DNA of 43,681 bases from Gemmatimonadales bacterium. Its GTDB lineage: Bacteria > Gemmatimonadota > Gemmatimonadetes > Longimicrobiales > Gaopeijiaceae. The notes under the pieces were generated by a model. It ran no database searches, was not told the DNA's origin, and saw only the letters and a program-made list of their open reading frames with translations. A program made the translations under genes and the position numbers. This document shows positions 1-8,438 of this stretch, piece after piece (position 1 is the first letter of the stretch; every line of letters starts with the position of its first letter). Location of the stretch: the NCBI GenBank assembly GCA_007695225.1, contig REED01000111.1:1-43681 (forward strand). The letters run 5' to 3'.

Positions 1-528
1 CACTGCGCTCGCGGGCCCTGCGGAGCAGGGTTGGGGCGTCAAGGATCTGAGCCATTCCTCGTGATAGCGCAAACGATATCAGGGCGCGAGTGCGACGAGC
101 CAGAGGCCGGGATGACGTGCCATGAAGGGCGCCTGCTTCCTGAAAACGGAGGTGAGGTCGGACGTCCCGGTGTACCGCATGGCGTCGTGTCTCCTTGGGA
201 AGGACGATGGGTGTGTCTCGTCCCTACGCAAAACACATTCGAATGGGGCCATGCCGTGGCGGCTCCGGGACGACGACCGGTCCCCGGGCGGGGAGGGGGA
301 GGGCCGATCTCCTCCGGGGGACGGGAGCGCTCAGGGGGTGCTCCACTCCCCGGGCCAGATCGTGGAAGCGCCGGGCCCCCTCCCAGTCCTCCTCCACCAG
401 CGCGAGGACGAGGAGGCCTGCGATCGCCTTCGGATCCGGGGCGCTACCCCCCCGGGTGTGAGGTGCTGTGCCCGGCTGTGCCCACGGGAGGAACCGGTTC
501 AGGATTCCGAGGGCCCTTCCGAGGTCCC
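1..528. other. No recognisable gene; left edge
   Basis: I find no family I recognise on either strand. Bases 16-30 form a short perfect hairpin (6-bp stem, 3-base loop) without a T run. On the minus strand, between about 570 and 330, one frame reads like protein (LLVLALVEEDWEGARRF and neighbouring amphipathic residues), but it lacks a normal start codon and degenerates into Arg/Pro-rich translation near 300. It could be a remnant of a gene downstream of sua5, or chance in GC-rich DNA. Around 505-555 a 16-17-base direct repeat spans the sua5 stop codon. Confidence 0.4.
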
Positions 529-1824
529 TTACGAGGCCCCTTCCGAGGTCCCTGGGGGAAATCCAGCCTCACCCGGAGCGGCTCGGTTCGCTCCGGGCTC
601 CGGCGGGATCGCTGCTCGGCGAAGGCGGTCGTTGATGGCATGGAAGAGCCCCCGGTCCCCCTCCGCGGGCTCGGCCAGGAGGGCCCGGGTCCGAGGGGAT
701 CCGTCCAGCGCCCGGAGGGCAGCGAAGAGGCGCCGGGCGGCCTCCTCCGGACTCCCCTTCGGGGACAGGCACACAACCTCCGGGACGGCGTTGTCCCCGG
801 AAGCCGAGTCTGGCCGGGCTCCGCCTGTCTCCGGGAACGCAGGCCCTGCCAGGGCCCGCTCCACCCTCTCCCGGGCGAGATCCAGGGCCTCGGCGGTCCC
901 GGACTGGAGAAGGAGGCCGAAGGGACCCTTCCGGCGGATTCCTGCCACTGCGGCGCCCAGGGCCTCGGGGGAGAGGCGGACGAGCAGGTCGGGGAGGAGA
1001 AGGAGGGGCTTCCCCGGGGAATAGTGGCTCGCCAGCATCCCAGGGGAGGCGGGCTCCGGGGAGGACGCGGATCCTGCTGGAGCGGAGGGGGCCGCGTCTC
1101 CGGGCGGCATCCCGGTCTCCTGATGGCCTCCCGGATCCTGACGAGGGGAGCTTCCGGCCCTGGACACCCGCTCCCCCAGTGCTTCCTCCACCGCCTCCAG
1201 CGGGAGGGCCCCGGGGCGGAGGAGGGTCACCCGTCCCTCCGGGTTCACCAGGAGAACGGTGGACTCGATCCCCATGGGGGTCTCCCCGCCGTCCAGGACC
1301 AGGGGGATCCGGTCCCCCAACTCCGCCTCCACATGAGTGGCGGCGGTGGGGCTGATCCGCCCGAAGCGGTTGGCGCTGGGCGCAGCCAGGGGGATGCCCG
1401 CCGCTTCCAGGAGGGCCCGGGCCACCGGGTGGGCTGGTGCCCGCACGCCTACCGTGTCCAGCCCGCTGGTGGCCAGATCCGGAATCCGGGGGCCCCGGGG
1501 AAGAACCAGGGTGAGGGGGCCGGGCCAGAAGCGGCGGGCCAGCCCATCCGCCACCGCGCCTCCCGGGGTGTGGCTCCAGCCCGGGGCCACGATCCCCTCC
1601 GCCTCCAGGGACGCCATGGAGGCGGGCGCGGGGACGTGGACAATGAGGGGATCGAAGGAGGGACGCTCCTTCACGGAGAAGATCCGGGCCAGAGCCCGGG
1701 GGTCCAGGGCGTTGCCCGCCAGCCCGTAGACCGTCTCGGTGGGGAACCCCACCACTTCCCCCTCTCGGAGGAGGGCGGCGGCGCGGGCCAGGGCAGCGGC
1801 GGTAGGAGGGAGGATGGTCGCCAT
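529..1824 (-). CDS. sua5: L-threonylcarbamoyladenylate synthase (Sua5/YrdC)
   Basis: This 431-residue protein makes threonylcarbamoyl-AMP from threonine, bicarbonate and ATP, the first step of the t6A37 modification of ANN-decoding tRNAs, in the cytoplasm. The N-terminal half is a YrdC domain: GFPTETVYGLAGNALDP, the KERPSFDPLIVHV nucleotide-binding segment, APSANRFGRISPT, GIESTVL and LRPGAL. The C-terminal half is the Sua5 domain, starting at the conserved HYSPGKPL; a Pro/Ser/Gly-rich linker of about 45 residues separates the two. I chose the ATG at 1824 because it begins the conserved protein (MATILPPTAAALARAA); an in-frame extension to 1977 is low-complexity. A weak GGAGAG lies 12 bases upstream. 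The last 25 residues (after INDRLRRAA) look like a non-conserved tail ending inside a short direct repeat. It is transcribed divergently from the deacylase, with 155 bp between starts. Family assignment is firm. Confidence 0.93.
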   Translation of the reverse strand: MATILPPTAAALARAAALLREGEVVGFPTETVYGLAGNALDPRALARIFSVKERPSFDPLIVHVPAPASMASLEAEGIVAPGWSHTPGGAVADGLARRFWPGPLTLVLPRGPRIPDLATSGLDTVGVRAPAHPVARALLEAAGIPLAAPSANRFGRISPTAATHVEAELGDRIPLVLDGGETPMGIESTVLLVNPEGRVTLLRPGALPLEAVEEALGERVSRAGSSPRQDPGGHQETGMPPGDAAPSAPAGSASSPEPASPGMLASHYSPGKPLLLLPDLLVRLSPEALGAAVAGIRRKGPFGLLLQSGTAEALDLARERVERALAGPAFPETGGARPDSASGDNAVPEVVCLSPKGSPEEAARRLFAALRALDGSPRTRALLAEPAEGDRGLFHAINDRLRRAAIPPEPGANRAAPGEAGFPPGTSEGAS

Positions 1825-1979
1825 GGGTGGGAAGCTCTCCACCCGGGGGGGCTGAGGCAACGGGGCGGGGGGCCCGGCGCCCCACCGTCGGTTTCCTCCA
1901 CGGTCTCGCCCCGGTCGTTCCCCCGCACTATCCTCACCGGAGAATCGCAGACTCCCGTCCCCCAGCACCCCGGACACCC

Positions 1980-3794
1980 ATGCGCCCCGTCCGCCCCGTT
2001 CGCCCCTTCGGACTCGTCGGCCCCACCGGCCCTTCCCCCGGTATCCGACTCGCCCTTCTCCCTGCGGTGGCTCTGATCCTCGCAGCGTGTGCGACGGCCG
2101 CGCCCCAGGCGACGCCCCAGGACGCGCCCCAGGCCACGCCCCAGGACGCGCCCGCGACGGCGCCCGCAGACGAGCCCTTCGACCTCGTCATCCTCAACGG
2201 CCGGATCGTGGATGGCACCGGCGCACCCTGGTACCACGGCGACATCGGGCTCCGCGGGGACCGGATCGTCCGGATCACGCCCCGGGGCATGCTCCGGGAC
2301 CGGGCGGCGGCGGAGCGCATCGATGCAGGCGGCCACGTCGTCGCACCGGGGTTCATCGACATCCAGAGCCACTCCCGCGGTGCGTTCATGGGCGGAGACG
2401 GCCGGGTCATCAGCAAGGTGACGCAGGGGGTCACCACGGAGATCATGGGCGAGGGCACGACCAACGCCATCATCAACGAGGGGAGCTTCGCCGGAGAGGA
2501 GATCACGCCGGAACAGCGGGGGCTCATCGAGCGCTACGGCGGCCCCCATGGCTTCGACAACTGGCTCACCGATATGGAGGCGAACGGCGCATCGGTGAAT
2601 GTCGGCTCCTTCCTGGGCGGGACCAACGTCCGCACCTACGCCAAGGGCGCGTCCCAGGGACCGGCCTCTCCGGCGGAGCTCGACAGCATGCGGAAGGTGG
2701 TGCGCTGGGCCATGGAAGGCGGGGCCTTCGGCATCGCGACGGCGCTGATCTACCCGCCGGCCACCTTCGCGTCCACCTCGGAGCTCATCGAGGCGTCCCG
2801 GGCCATGGCCCCCTACGGCGGCATCTATATCACCCACAAGCGGTCTGAGGCCGACCAGTACCTGGAGGCCCTGGACGAGGCCATCCGGATCGGAGCCGAA
2901 GCCGGTGTCCCCGTCGAGATCTACCACCTGAAGCCGGCAGGGACCCGGAACTGGCCCAAGGCCCAGGCGGGCATCGCCATGATCGATTCCGCCCGGGCGG
3001 CAGGGGTGGACGTTCAGGCGAACATCTATCCCTACGTGGCCGGTGGAACGGGCCTCTCGGCGTGCTTCCCGCCCTGGGCCTCGGAGGACAACCGTCTGTT
3101 CGACAACCTGGCGGACCCGGACGCACGGGTCCGGATGCGGGCGGAGATGGAGCGGGACGACGTGGAATGGGAGAACCTGTGCGGCCTGGCCACCGCCGAG
3201 GGCGTCCTGATCCTCGGCCTGGACCTCGAGGAGAACGCGCCCTTCATCGGCATGCGCCTCGCCGAGATCGCGGAGGTCCGCGGGACAGACTGGATCGAGG
3301 CCGCCTTCGACCTGGTGCTCTCCGAGCGTCAGCGGGTCGGCACGATCTACTACCTCATGGACGAGGAGAACGTGCGGCTGAACCTGCAGCAACCGTGGAT
3401 CAAGTTCGGCACCGACGCCGGAGGCGCGAACCCCGAGACCGCGACCTCACTGGTACACCCCCGGGCCTACGGCACCTTCCCCCGTATCCTGGGGCGCTAC
3501 GTGCGCGACGAGGGCGTCATCACCCTGGAGGACGCCGTCCGCAAGATGACCTCGGCCGTCACCACCCGTCTCCACATCCAGGACCGGGGCCTGCTGAAGG
3601 AGGGCATGTTCGCCGACATCGTGATCTTCGACCCCGCCACCATCGCCGACCGAGCCACCTTCGATGAGCCTCACCAGCTTTCGGTGGGCGTGCACCACGT
3701 GCTCGTCAACGGCTTGCCCGTGCTCAGGAACGGCGTTCACACCGATGCCACCCCCGGCCGTGCGCTCCGGGGGCCCGGCTGGCGAGGGTACTGA
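1980..3794 (+). CDS. N-acyl-D-amino-acid deacylase (amidohydrolase lipoprotein)
   Basis: A 604-residue amidohydrolase of the D-aminoacylase branch, which hydrolyses N-acyl-D-amino acids to D-amino acid plus carboxylate. The N terminus has a hydrophobic stretch ending in the lipobox LAAC, so the enzyme is probably lipid-anchored outside the cytoplasm; an Ala/Pro/Gln linker with a 24-bp DNA repeat follows. Then FDLVILNGRIVDGTGAPW starts the small beta domain and the TIM barrel follows. His286 (ITHKRSE), His316 (IYHLKPAG) and Asp479 (GTDAGG) match the tight zinc ligands and catalytic Asp of Alcaligenes D-aminoacylase. The first metal motif reads QSH (Gln129, His131) instead of HxH, and the position of the bridging Cys is GEG. 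The active site may therefore hold one metal or accept a different substrate. The start at 1980 is the Met closest to the signal peptide; no clear ribosome-binding site. Class firm, substrate unknown. Confidence 0.88.
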   Translation: MRPVRPVRPFGLVGPTGPSPGIRLALLPAVALILAACATAAPQATPQDAPQATPQDAPATAPADEPFDLVILNGRIVDGTGAPWYHGDIGLRGDRIVRITPRGMLRDRAAAERIDAGGHVVAPGFIDIQSHSRGAFMGGDGRVISKVTQGVTTEIMGEGTTNAIINEGSFAGEEITPEQRGLIERYGGPHGFDNWLTDMEANGASVNVGSFLGGTNVRTYAKGASQGPASPAELDSMRKVVRWAMEGGAFGIATALIYPPATFASTSELIEASRAMAPYGGIYITHKRSEADQYLEALDEAIRIGAEAGVPVEIYHLKPAGTRNWPKAQAGIAMIDSARAAGVDVQANIYPYVAGGTGLSACFPPWASEDNRLFDNLADPDARVRMRAEMERDDVEWENLCGLATAEGVLILGLDLEENAPFIGMRLAEIAEVRGTDWIEAAFDLVLSERQRVGTIYYLMDEENVRLNLQQPWIKFGTDAGGANPETATSLVHPRAYGTFPRILGRYVRDEGVITLEDAVRKMTSAVTTRLHIQDRGLLKEGMFADIVIFDPATIADRATFDEPHQLSVGVHHVLVNGLPVLRNGVHTDATPGRALRGPGWRGY

Positions 3795-3871
3795 AGGGGT
3801 AGGGGGAAGGGCCCGCCGAGGCCCCTGCGGCCGTCAGGAGCAAGGGCGAACGGTAGGACGTGGACCCCTCC

Positions 3872-4291
3872 TCAGTCAGAGGGGAACGGGTTCGTGACAA
3901 GGAGTGAACCGAACCGCCGTCCATCCTGAAGGTCCTCGCTCAGGAGCTCCGAGGCGCCGGCGGCCTGTGCGGCTTCGATGGCCAGCGCATCCCAGAAAGA
4001 GACGGTGTGAAGGCGGGAGGTTCGTGCAGCAGCCCTGATCATCGTCGTGTCCACGAGAATCACGGGAAGTCTGGAGAGTTCGTCCAGCGTGGCCTCTGCC
4101 GCCTCGAGGGGGACGGGCCTCTGGAGCTTCCGGGTAACGGCAACGTGGAATTCCTGGAGGATCTGGGTGGAAAGGACAAATGATCCGTCCGCCACGGCGG
4201 CCCGAAAGCGTTGGTGGGCGAGATCCCGTTTCTCGGGTGCATCCTCGTCGAACATGTAGACGAGCACGTTCGTGTCGAAGAAACGGCGCAT
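3872..4291 (-). CDS. vapC: VapC-type PIN-domain ribonuclease toxin
   Basis: A 139-residue PIN-domain protein, the usual size for VapC toxins, which cleave specific RNAs (often tRNA or rRNA) in a metal-dependent way. The four acidic residues of the PIN active site are visible: Asp6 in FFDTNVLVYMFD, Glu47 in QILQEFHVAVTRKL, Asp101 in SFWDALAIEAA and Asp120 in LLSEDLQDG. Nothing essential is missing, so it is probably active. The ATG at 4291 overlaps the vapB stop by one base (TGATG on the minus strand), a coupling typical of these pairs. A GTG one codon earlier is possible. The target RNA cannot be inferred. Confidence 0.9.
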   Translation of the reverse strand: MRRFFDTNVLVYMFDEDAPEKRDLAHQRFRAAVADGSFVLSTQILQEFHVAVTRKLQRPVPLEAAEATLDELSRLPVILVDTTMIRAAARTSRLHTVSFWDALAIEAAQAAGASELLSEDLQDGRRFGSLLVTNPFPSD

Positions 4292-4530
4292 CACGCGTCC
4301 CGCTCGTGGAGCTCGTCCCGAGTCCAGCGCGCCGCCCCGCGGCGGCCGGGAGAGGTTCGGGCGAGGGAGATGATTCGCTCTGCGGCGTCCACATGGTCCT
4401 GCCGTGTTCCGGCGTAGGCCTCCAGGAACTCCCGCAGGATGGCATTCACGGATGTGCCCTGCTCAAGGGCTCGAATCCTGGCCCGCTTGAGGGCCTCATC
4501 GTCTACCGTGATGGTGAGATTGCTTGCCAT
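4291..4530 (-). CDS. vapB: VapB-type antitoxin
   Basis: A 79-residue partner of the PIN toxin. The N-terminal half (MASNLTITVDDEALKRARIR, then ALEQGTSVNAILREFLEAY) is a ribbon-helix-helix DNA-binding fold: one beta strand followed by two helices, which dimerises and binds operator DNA. The charged C-terminal tail (about residues 45-79) is the part that would occupy the toxin. It begins 21 bases downstream of a 27-bp palindrome, the likely autoregulatory site. Identification rests on size, fold pattern and position ahead of vapC. Confidence 0.85.
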   Translation of the reverse strand: MASNLTITVDDEALKRARIRALEQGTSVNAILREFLEAYAGTRQDHVDAAERIISLARTSPGRRGAARWTRDELHERDA

Positions 4531-4551
4531 GGCCAGATCTCCGGCTTGAGT

Positions 4552-4578
4552 CGTGTGGCACGACTGTCGTGCTACACG
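4552..4578 (-). promoter_or_regulatory. Palindromic operator upstream of vapBC
   Basis: Arms CGTGTGGCACGA (4552-4563) and TCGTGCTACACG (4567-4578) are inverted copies with 11 of 12 positions paired, around a CTG centre. The site lies 21 bp upstream of the vapB start. VapB/VapBC complexes bind such palindromes to repress their own operon, so this is a reasonable operator. As RNA it could also fold as a hairpin, but no T run follows. Binding is inferred, not shown. Confidence 0.6.
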
Positions 4579-4654
4579 AAATCTCGGGCCGGGGAGAACC
4601 GGGGTCAATGTGGGGGGAGCTCCCCTGGAAGGCCGTTGAAGAAGTAGAAGGGAT

Positions 4655-4792
4655 AGGACATCCAAACGCCCTCTCGGGGGCGGAGTCAGGGTAGGGCGCG
4701 GGTTCTGGCCGAGCAAGCGGCCGAGAAGTGGGTGGTGGTGGGGGCGTCTATAGGCCCGGGAGGCGCCGGAAGGCAGCCGACGCCGAGGTGGA
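4655..4792. repeat. R1 repeat, copy A (138 bp)
   Basis: This segment matches 9342-9479 in the same orientation over exactly 138 bases without gaps; I count about 22 mismatches (about 84% identity). It starts sharply at AGGACATCC and ends at GAGGTGGA; the flanks on both sides differ. Copy A overlaps the 3' end of the IS91-like transposase remnant, so R1 may be the terminal region of that element or a small non-autonomous derivative. Confidence 0.75.
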
Positions 4793-5276
4793 CGAGGCGC
4801 CATGGGAATCGGGGCTCGAAGGATGTTCGGATGGGCGGTTGGAGGCGGCCTGGTGCCAGGGTCCGGGGGGAGGCGCGGGCGGGGACGCATCCTCGCCCGC
4901 GATGCGGACGGAGCCGTCGACCGCCGTCGAAGACCCTGAGCATCGAAGATGCGAAGCAAAGCCGTCGGTGCCCCGCCACGTCTGCATGTCCGCCGCCGTG
5001 GTGGGGTCCAGCAGCCCGCGCCGGGCAAACCAGCGCAGGACGCGAAGCTGCACCGTACGGGCCAGGGCTGCCGCGCCTCGAGCCTCGAGTCCGGTGGCCT
5101 CGTGGAACCGGACTCCCCGCTCGGCGTCGCCGGAGAACACGCCGTCCAGGGCCAGCACGTGGTAGTGGCCCGGAGTGACGGGTGATGAACGAGATGATGC
5201 GGATCTCGCCGCGGCAGACGGGACACGAGAGAGGGAGCACCTCGTAGATCCGGGCCAGGCGTTGTGCGCAGGGCAT
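4748..5276 (-). pseudogene. IS91-like transposase remnant
   Basis: Broken pieces of an IS91-family (Y2 HUH type) transposase lie here in two frames. From 5276 to about 5165, LARIYEVLPLSCPVCRG followed by EIRIISFIT is the Cys-pair (CPVC) motif found near the C terminus of these proteins. From 5167 down to 4748, in another frame, HYHVLALDGVFS, RVLRWFARRGLLD and DGSVRIAGED are segments that normally come before that motif. The order is thus inverted relative to an intact protein and an extra stretch interrupts the last motif. The catalytic N-terminal region is absent. It is a rearranged, non-functional relic; family assignment is from motif memory. Confidence 0.65.
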
Positions 5277-5458
5277 CCTGGCGGGATGCGTGGAGACGTC
5301 TTCACGCGCCCGGAAGGGGTGCGGGAATGAGCCGGAGCGCCGAGGTCGTGCTGTCGGCGGACGCCCCGTGTCCGCTGCCCCCTCCCCGCGATTCCTGCGC
5401 AGGTACGAAGTGACACCCCGTGGTTCCAGGGCTTCCCCAGACTGACAGGAACACTTCG

Positions 5459-8188
5459 ATGCGCCGATCGATGACCGAGGCTCCCCGCCGGGGCCACACC
5501 GCCGCCTTCCTCCTCCTTCTCGGCCTCGTGGCCGGGTGCAGCGACCACCATTCCCTCACGGGGCCGGATCTTCTCGACCCCGCGGAACTCTCCACCTTCG
5601 CCTCCCTCTCGACCGAGGGGACGGCGAGCACCGGCCCCGGTGGGTTCTACTGGCTGCCCCCCATGGCCCCGGAGCCCGAGGTCACCGGATCCTTCGATGC
5701 CGAGCTTGCGCCCCGGGTGCGGATCTGTGCGTGGGACGGCGAGTGCGCCGCCGTGGTGACCGAGTTCACCCGGGAGGGAAGCCCGGCATCGACCACGGTG
5801 CGCGTGGACGAAGATGACGAGCACTACATCGTCAACTGGCACACGGAGCGGTTCGACCTGGATCCCGGGACCCCGTACCGGATCCTCGTGATCGTGGATG
5901 GCCCCGCCGCAGGGAGCGAGTGGATCCTCGGGTACGCCGACATCCGTGTGGTCGCCAGTGCCCGCGACCTTCGGAACGTCGATCCGGCCGAGCTCGGCGT
6001 GGTCCGTGGCAGGACCCTGCCCATCCGCTTCCGGGTCGAGGCGGGCATCGCGGCGAGCCTTGCCGTGGACCCGCCGGAGGCCACCATCCGGGTGGGGACC
6101 CGGCAGCTCTTCACCGCCACGGTCCGGGATCTTCACGGCCGGGTCATAGACGGTGCGCCCGTCACCTGGTCCAGCGCCGATCCTGCGGTGGCCGACATCG
6201 ACCAGGGCGGGTGGGCCACGGGTCAGGGCCCGGGCAGGGTGGTGATTACCGCCGCCTCGGGGAGCGTGAGCGGGACCGCGACGCTGACCGTGGAGGCCGT
6301 CGAGGAGTGCCAGGACTGCATCCTGGTCCCCGGCATGGACCCCGTGGTGGTCCAGGCCGAGGTCGGAGCGACGGAGGTGGTCAGGTTCCTGGGCGAGGCC
6401 GATCAGCGCATCTCCATCCTCCTGGAGCACCTCTCCAGCTTCTGCGCCGCCTACAGGATCCTTGACCCGGATGGGGAGGACGTGGCGGCCCGGTTGGCTC
6501 GATGCGGAAGCTGGTTCACGGACCTCCTGGTGCTGGACGCCACGGGGGAGTACCAGATCGAGATCGTCCACACCTTCGGGGACGGGATCGACGCACGCAT
6601 CACCCTCTGGGAGGTGCCGCCGGACGCCCAGGCCGAGACCGCCATCGACGGCGACCCCGGGGTCGTGGTCGTCGAGGCGCCGGCCCAGAATGCCTCCGTC
6701 ACCTTCGACGGAGACGCCGGCGACGCGGTCACCGTCCAGGTCTCCCAGACCTGGGGATGCGGGGGCTACGAGCTCCGGGCCCCCTCGGGCGAGGTGCTCT
6801 GGGATCCCTTCACCTGCGGCAACCCCTTTTCCGGTCCGCTGGTCCTGACCGAGTCGGGCACCTGGACGCTCTTCCTCGACCCGAATCGTGAAGCCATCGG
6901 CGAGGCGGAGGTCCTGGTTCGAAGCATCCTGCTGGACGCCCAGGCCGAGACCTCCATCGACGGCGAGCCCGCCGTCATCACCATCGACACCCCGGGCCAG
7001 AACGCCCTCGTGACCTTCGATGGCGCCGTGGGCGACAGCATCACCGTGCAGGTGATCCGGACCTTCGGATGCACCGACTACGAGCTCCGCGCACCCTCGG
7101 GCGCCGTCCTGTGGACCCGCTTCGACTGCGGCAACCCCTTCTCGGACCTCCTGGTCCTGACAGAGACCGGCACCTGGACCCTCGTCATCGACCCCCGCGG
7201 GAGCACGGTGGGCGAGGCAACGGTCTTCGTCCGGAGCGTTCCGCCCGACGCCCAGGCGGTGACCTCCATCGACGGCGACCCCGGCGTGGTGGTGATCGAG
7301 GCGCCGGCCCAGAACGCCTTCGTGACCTTCGAGGGCGCTGCAGGCGACAGCATCACCCTGCAGGTCATCCGGACCTTCGGCTGCACCGACTACGAGCTCC
7401 GCGCACCGTCTGGTACCGCCTTCTGGACCCGCTTCGACTGCGGCAACCCCTTCTCGGACCTGCTGGTCCTTCCCGAGAGCGGCACCTGGACCCTCGTCAT
7501 CGACCCCCGCGGGAGCACGGTGGGCGAGGCTACGGTCTTCGTCCGGAGCGTTCCGCCCGACGCGGAGGCCGTGACCTCCATCGACGGCGACCCCGGCGTG
7601 GTGGTGATCGAGGCGCCGGCCCAGAACGCGCTCGTGACCTTCGAGGGCGCTGCAGGCGACCGCATCTCCGTGCAGGTCATCCGGACCTTCGGCTGCACGG
7701 ATTACGAGCTCCGCGCACCCTCGGGCGAGGTGCTCTGGGGTCCCTTCAGCTGCGGGAATCCCTTCTCGGACCTCCTGGTCCTGACGGAGACCGGCACCTG
7801 GACCCTCGTCATCGACCCCCGCGGGAGCACGGTGGGCGAGGCAACGGTCTTCGTCCGCAGCGTTCCGCTCGACGCGGAAGGGGCAGCCACGATCGGAGGG
7901 GAGCCCTTGGAGCTGGCCATCACCGCGCCCGCCCAGAATGCCCGGGTCTGGTTCGATGGGCAGGCCAGCCAGCAGGTGCTGATCCAGTCGGACCGTGTGA
8001 GCAGTGGATGCGCACGGTACACCCTGTCCGGTCCGGACGGGGAGGTCATCGGAGGGCTCAACCGTGTCCTCCGGTGCGGCGCCCTCTCCGAGAATGTCAC
8101 GCTGCCCTCCTCCGGCACCTACACGCTCCTCATCGACCCGGACGGGACCTGGACCGGCCTGACGCGGACCACGGTGAGCGAACCCTGA
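5459..8188 (+). CDS. Lipoprotein with Big_2 domain and six 104-residue repeats
   Basis: A 909-residue surface or periplasmic lipoprotein. The signal peptide ends in LGLVAGC. Residues to about 190 form an N-terminal domain of unknown function with a Cys pair; then comes a bacterial Ig-like (Big_2) domain (LAVDPPEATIRVGTRQLF to the WSSADPAVADID segment). The rest is six units of about 104 residues resembling pre-peptidase C-terminal (PPC) jelly-roll domains, each with GCxxYELRAPSG, FxCGNPFS, a TGTWTLVIDP strand and usually two Cys. The outer two units are diverged; the inner four are very similar. No enzyme domain is visible, so adhesion or matrix binding is possible but unproven. I chose the ATG at 5459 because AGGA lies about 10 bases upstream; 5420 and 5471 are alternatives. 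A hairpin follows the stop. Confidence 0.8.
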   Translation: MRRSMTEAPRRGHTAAFLLLLGLVAGCSDHHSLTGPDLLDPAELSTFASLSTEGTASTGPGGFYWLPPMAPEPEVTGSFDAELAPRVRICAWDGECAAVVTEFTREGSPASTTVRVDEDDEHYIVNWHTERFDLDPGTPYRILVIVDGPAAGSEWILGYADIRVVASARDLRNVDPAELGVVRGRTLPIRFRVEAGIAASLAVDPPEATIRVGTRQLFTATVRDLHGRVIDGAPVTWSSADPAVADIDQGGWATGQGPGRVVITAASGSVSGTATLTVEAVEECQDCILVPGMDPVVVQAEVGATEVVRFLGEADQRISILLEHLSSFCAAYRILDPDGEDVAARLARCGSWFTDLLVLDATGEYQIEIVHTFGDGIDARITLWEVPPDAQAETAIDGDPGVVVVEAPAQNASVTFDGDAGDAVTVQVSQTWGCGGYELRAPSGEVLWDPFTCGNPFSGPLVLTESGTWTLFLDPNREAIGEAEVLVRSILLDAQAETSIDGEPAVITIDTPGQNALVTFDGAVGDSITVQVIRTFGCTDYELRAPSGAVLWTRFDCGNPFSDLLVLTETGTWTLVIDPRGSTVGEATVFVRSVPPDAQAVTSIDGDPGVVVIEAPAQNAFVTFEGAAGDSITLQVIRTFGCTDYELRAPSGTAFWTRFDCGNPFSDLLVLPESGTWTLVIDPRGSTVGEATVFVRSVPPDAEAVTSIDGDPGVVVIEAPAQNALVTFEGAAGDRISVQVIRTFGCTDYELRAPSGEVLWGPFSCGNPFSDLLVLTETGTWTLVIDPRGSTVGEATVFVRSVPLDAEGAATIGGEPLELAITAPAQNARVWFDGQASQQVLIQSDRVSSGCARYTLSGPDGEVIGGLNRVLRCGALSENVTLPSSGTYTLLIDPDGTWTGLTRTTVSEP
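6302..8185 (+). repeat. Tandem 312-bp coding repeat (six units)
   Basis: Unit boundaries fall near 6302, 6614, 6926, 7238, 7550 and 7862, a period of 312 bases (104 codons). The units starting at 6926, 7238 and 7550 are nearly identical at DNA level, including third positions, for example the segment encoding IDPRGSTVGEATVFVRS. That pattern suggests recent duplication or gene conversion and makes copy number likely to vary between strains, or to be mis-assembled. Confidence 0.9.
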
Positions 8189-8222
8189 GGGGGAGGCAGC
8201 AGCTCCCCGGGGAGCGCTCCCG

Positions 8223-8259
8223 CCGACGGTCCCTGGGTCGACGAACCAGGGTCCGTCGG
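8223..8259 (+). terminator. Probable terminator hairpin after the repeat lipoprotein
   Basis: Bases 8223-8236 and 8246-8259 pair over 14 positions with one T-T mismatch around a 9-base loop, starting 35 bases after the stop at 8188. There is no T run, so it is either a non-canonical terminator or an mRNA 3'-end stabiliser. Confidence 0.45.
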
Positions 8260-8375
8260 GCCCCAGGTGGACGGACCGGGGAGTTGGAGGACGGCAAGGG
8301 CGAGTAACGGGCTCCTCCCGTCACACGAAGGGGGTCCCGATCGTTCCAGTCTCAGGAGGTTCGCATCCCCTGCCA

Positions 8376-8430
8376 GCATCGGGGCAAGCACCAGGGCAAG
8401 CATCGGGGCAAGCATCGGGCAAAGCATCGG
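8376..8430 (+). repeat. 12-bp tandem repeat ending at a Shine-Dalgarno
   Basis: Four full and one partial copies of a 12-base unit (GCATCGGGGCAA, with variants) run from 8376 to 8430. The last partial unit provides the first two G of the GGAGG at 8429-8433, which precedes the ATG at 8439 by five bases. A change of copy number would alter the 5' leader of the small lipoprotein mRNA. Confidence 0.8.
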
Positions 8431-8438
8431 AGGCTCGA

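Noticed and set aside
16-30. Perfect short hairpin taken as terminator
   Set aside because: Six-base stem, no T run, no identified gene before it.
31-2076. Long plus-strand open frame of 681 codons opposite sua5
   Set aside because: It is antisense to a clearly conserved gene, very rich in Gly, Pro and Arg, and has no recognisable motif; GC-rich DNA opens such frames by chance.
5277-6571. Minus-strand frame continuing upstream of the IS91-like remnant
   Set aside because: It is opposite the N-terminal half of the repeat lipoprotein and carries no transposase motif.
6302-8185. CRISPR array because of regular repeats
   Set aside because: The period is 312 bp, in frame with codons and coding throughout; no spacers. 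No CRISPR array or tRNA/rRNA gene was seen anywhere in the window.
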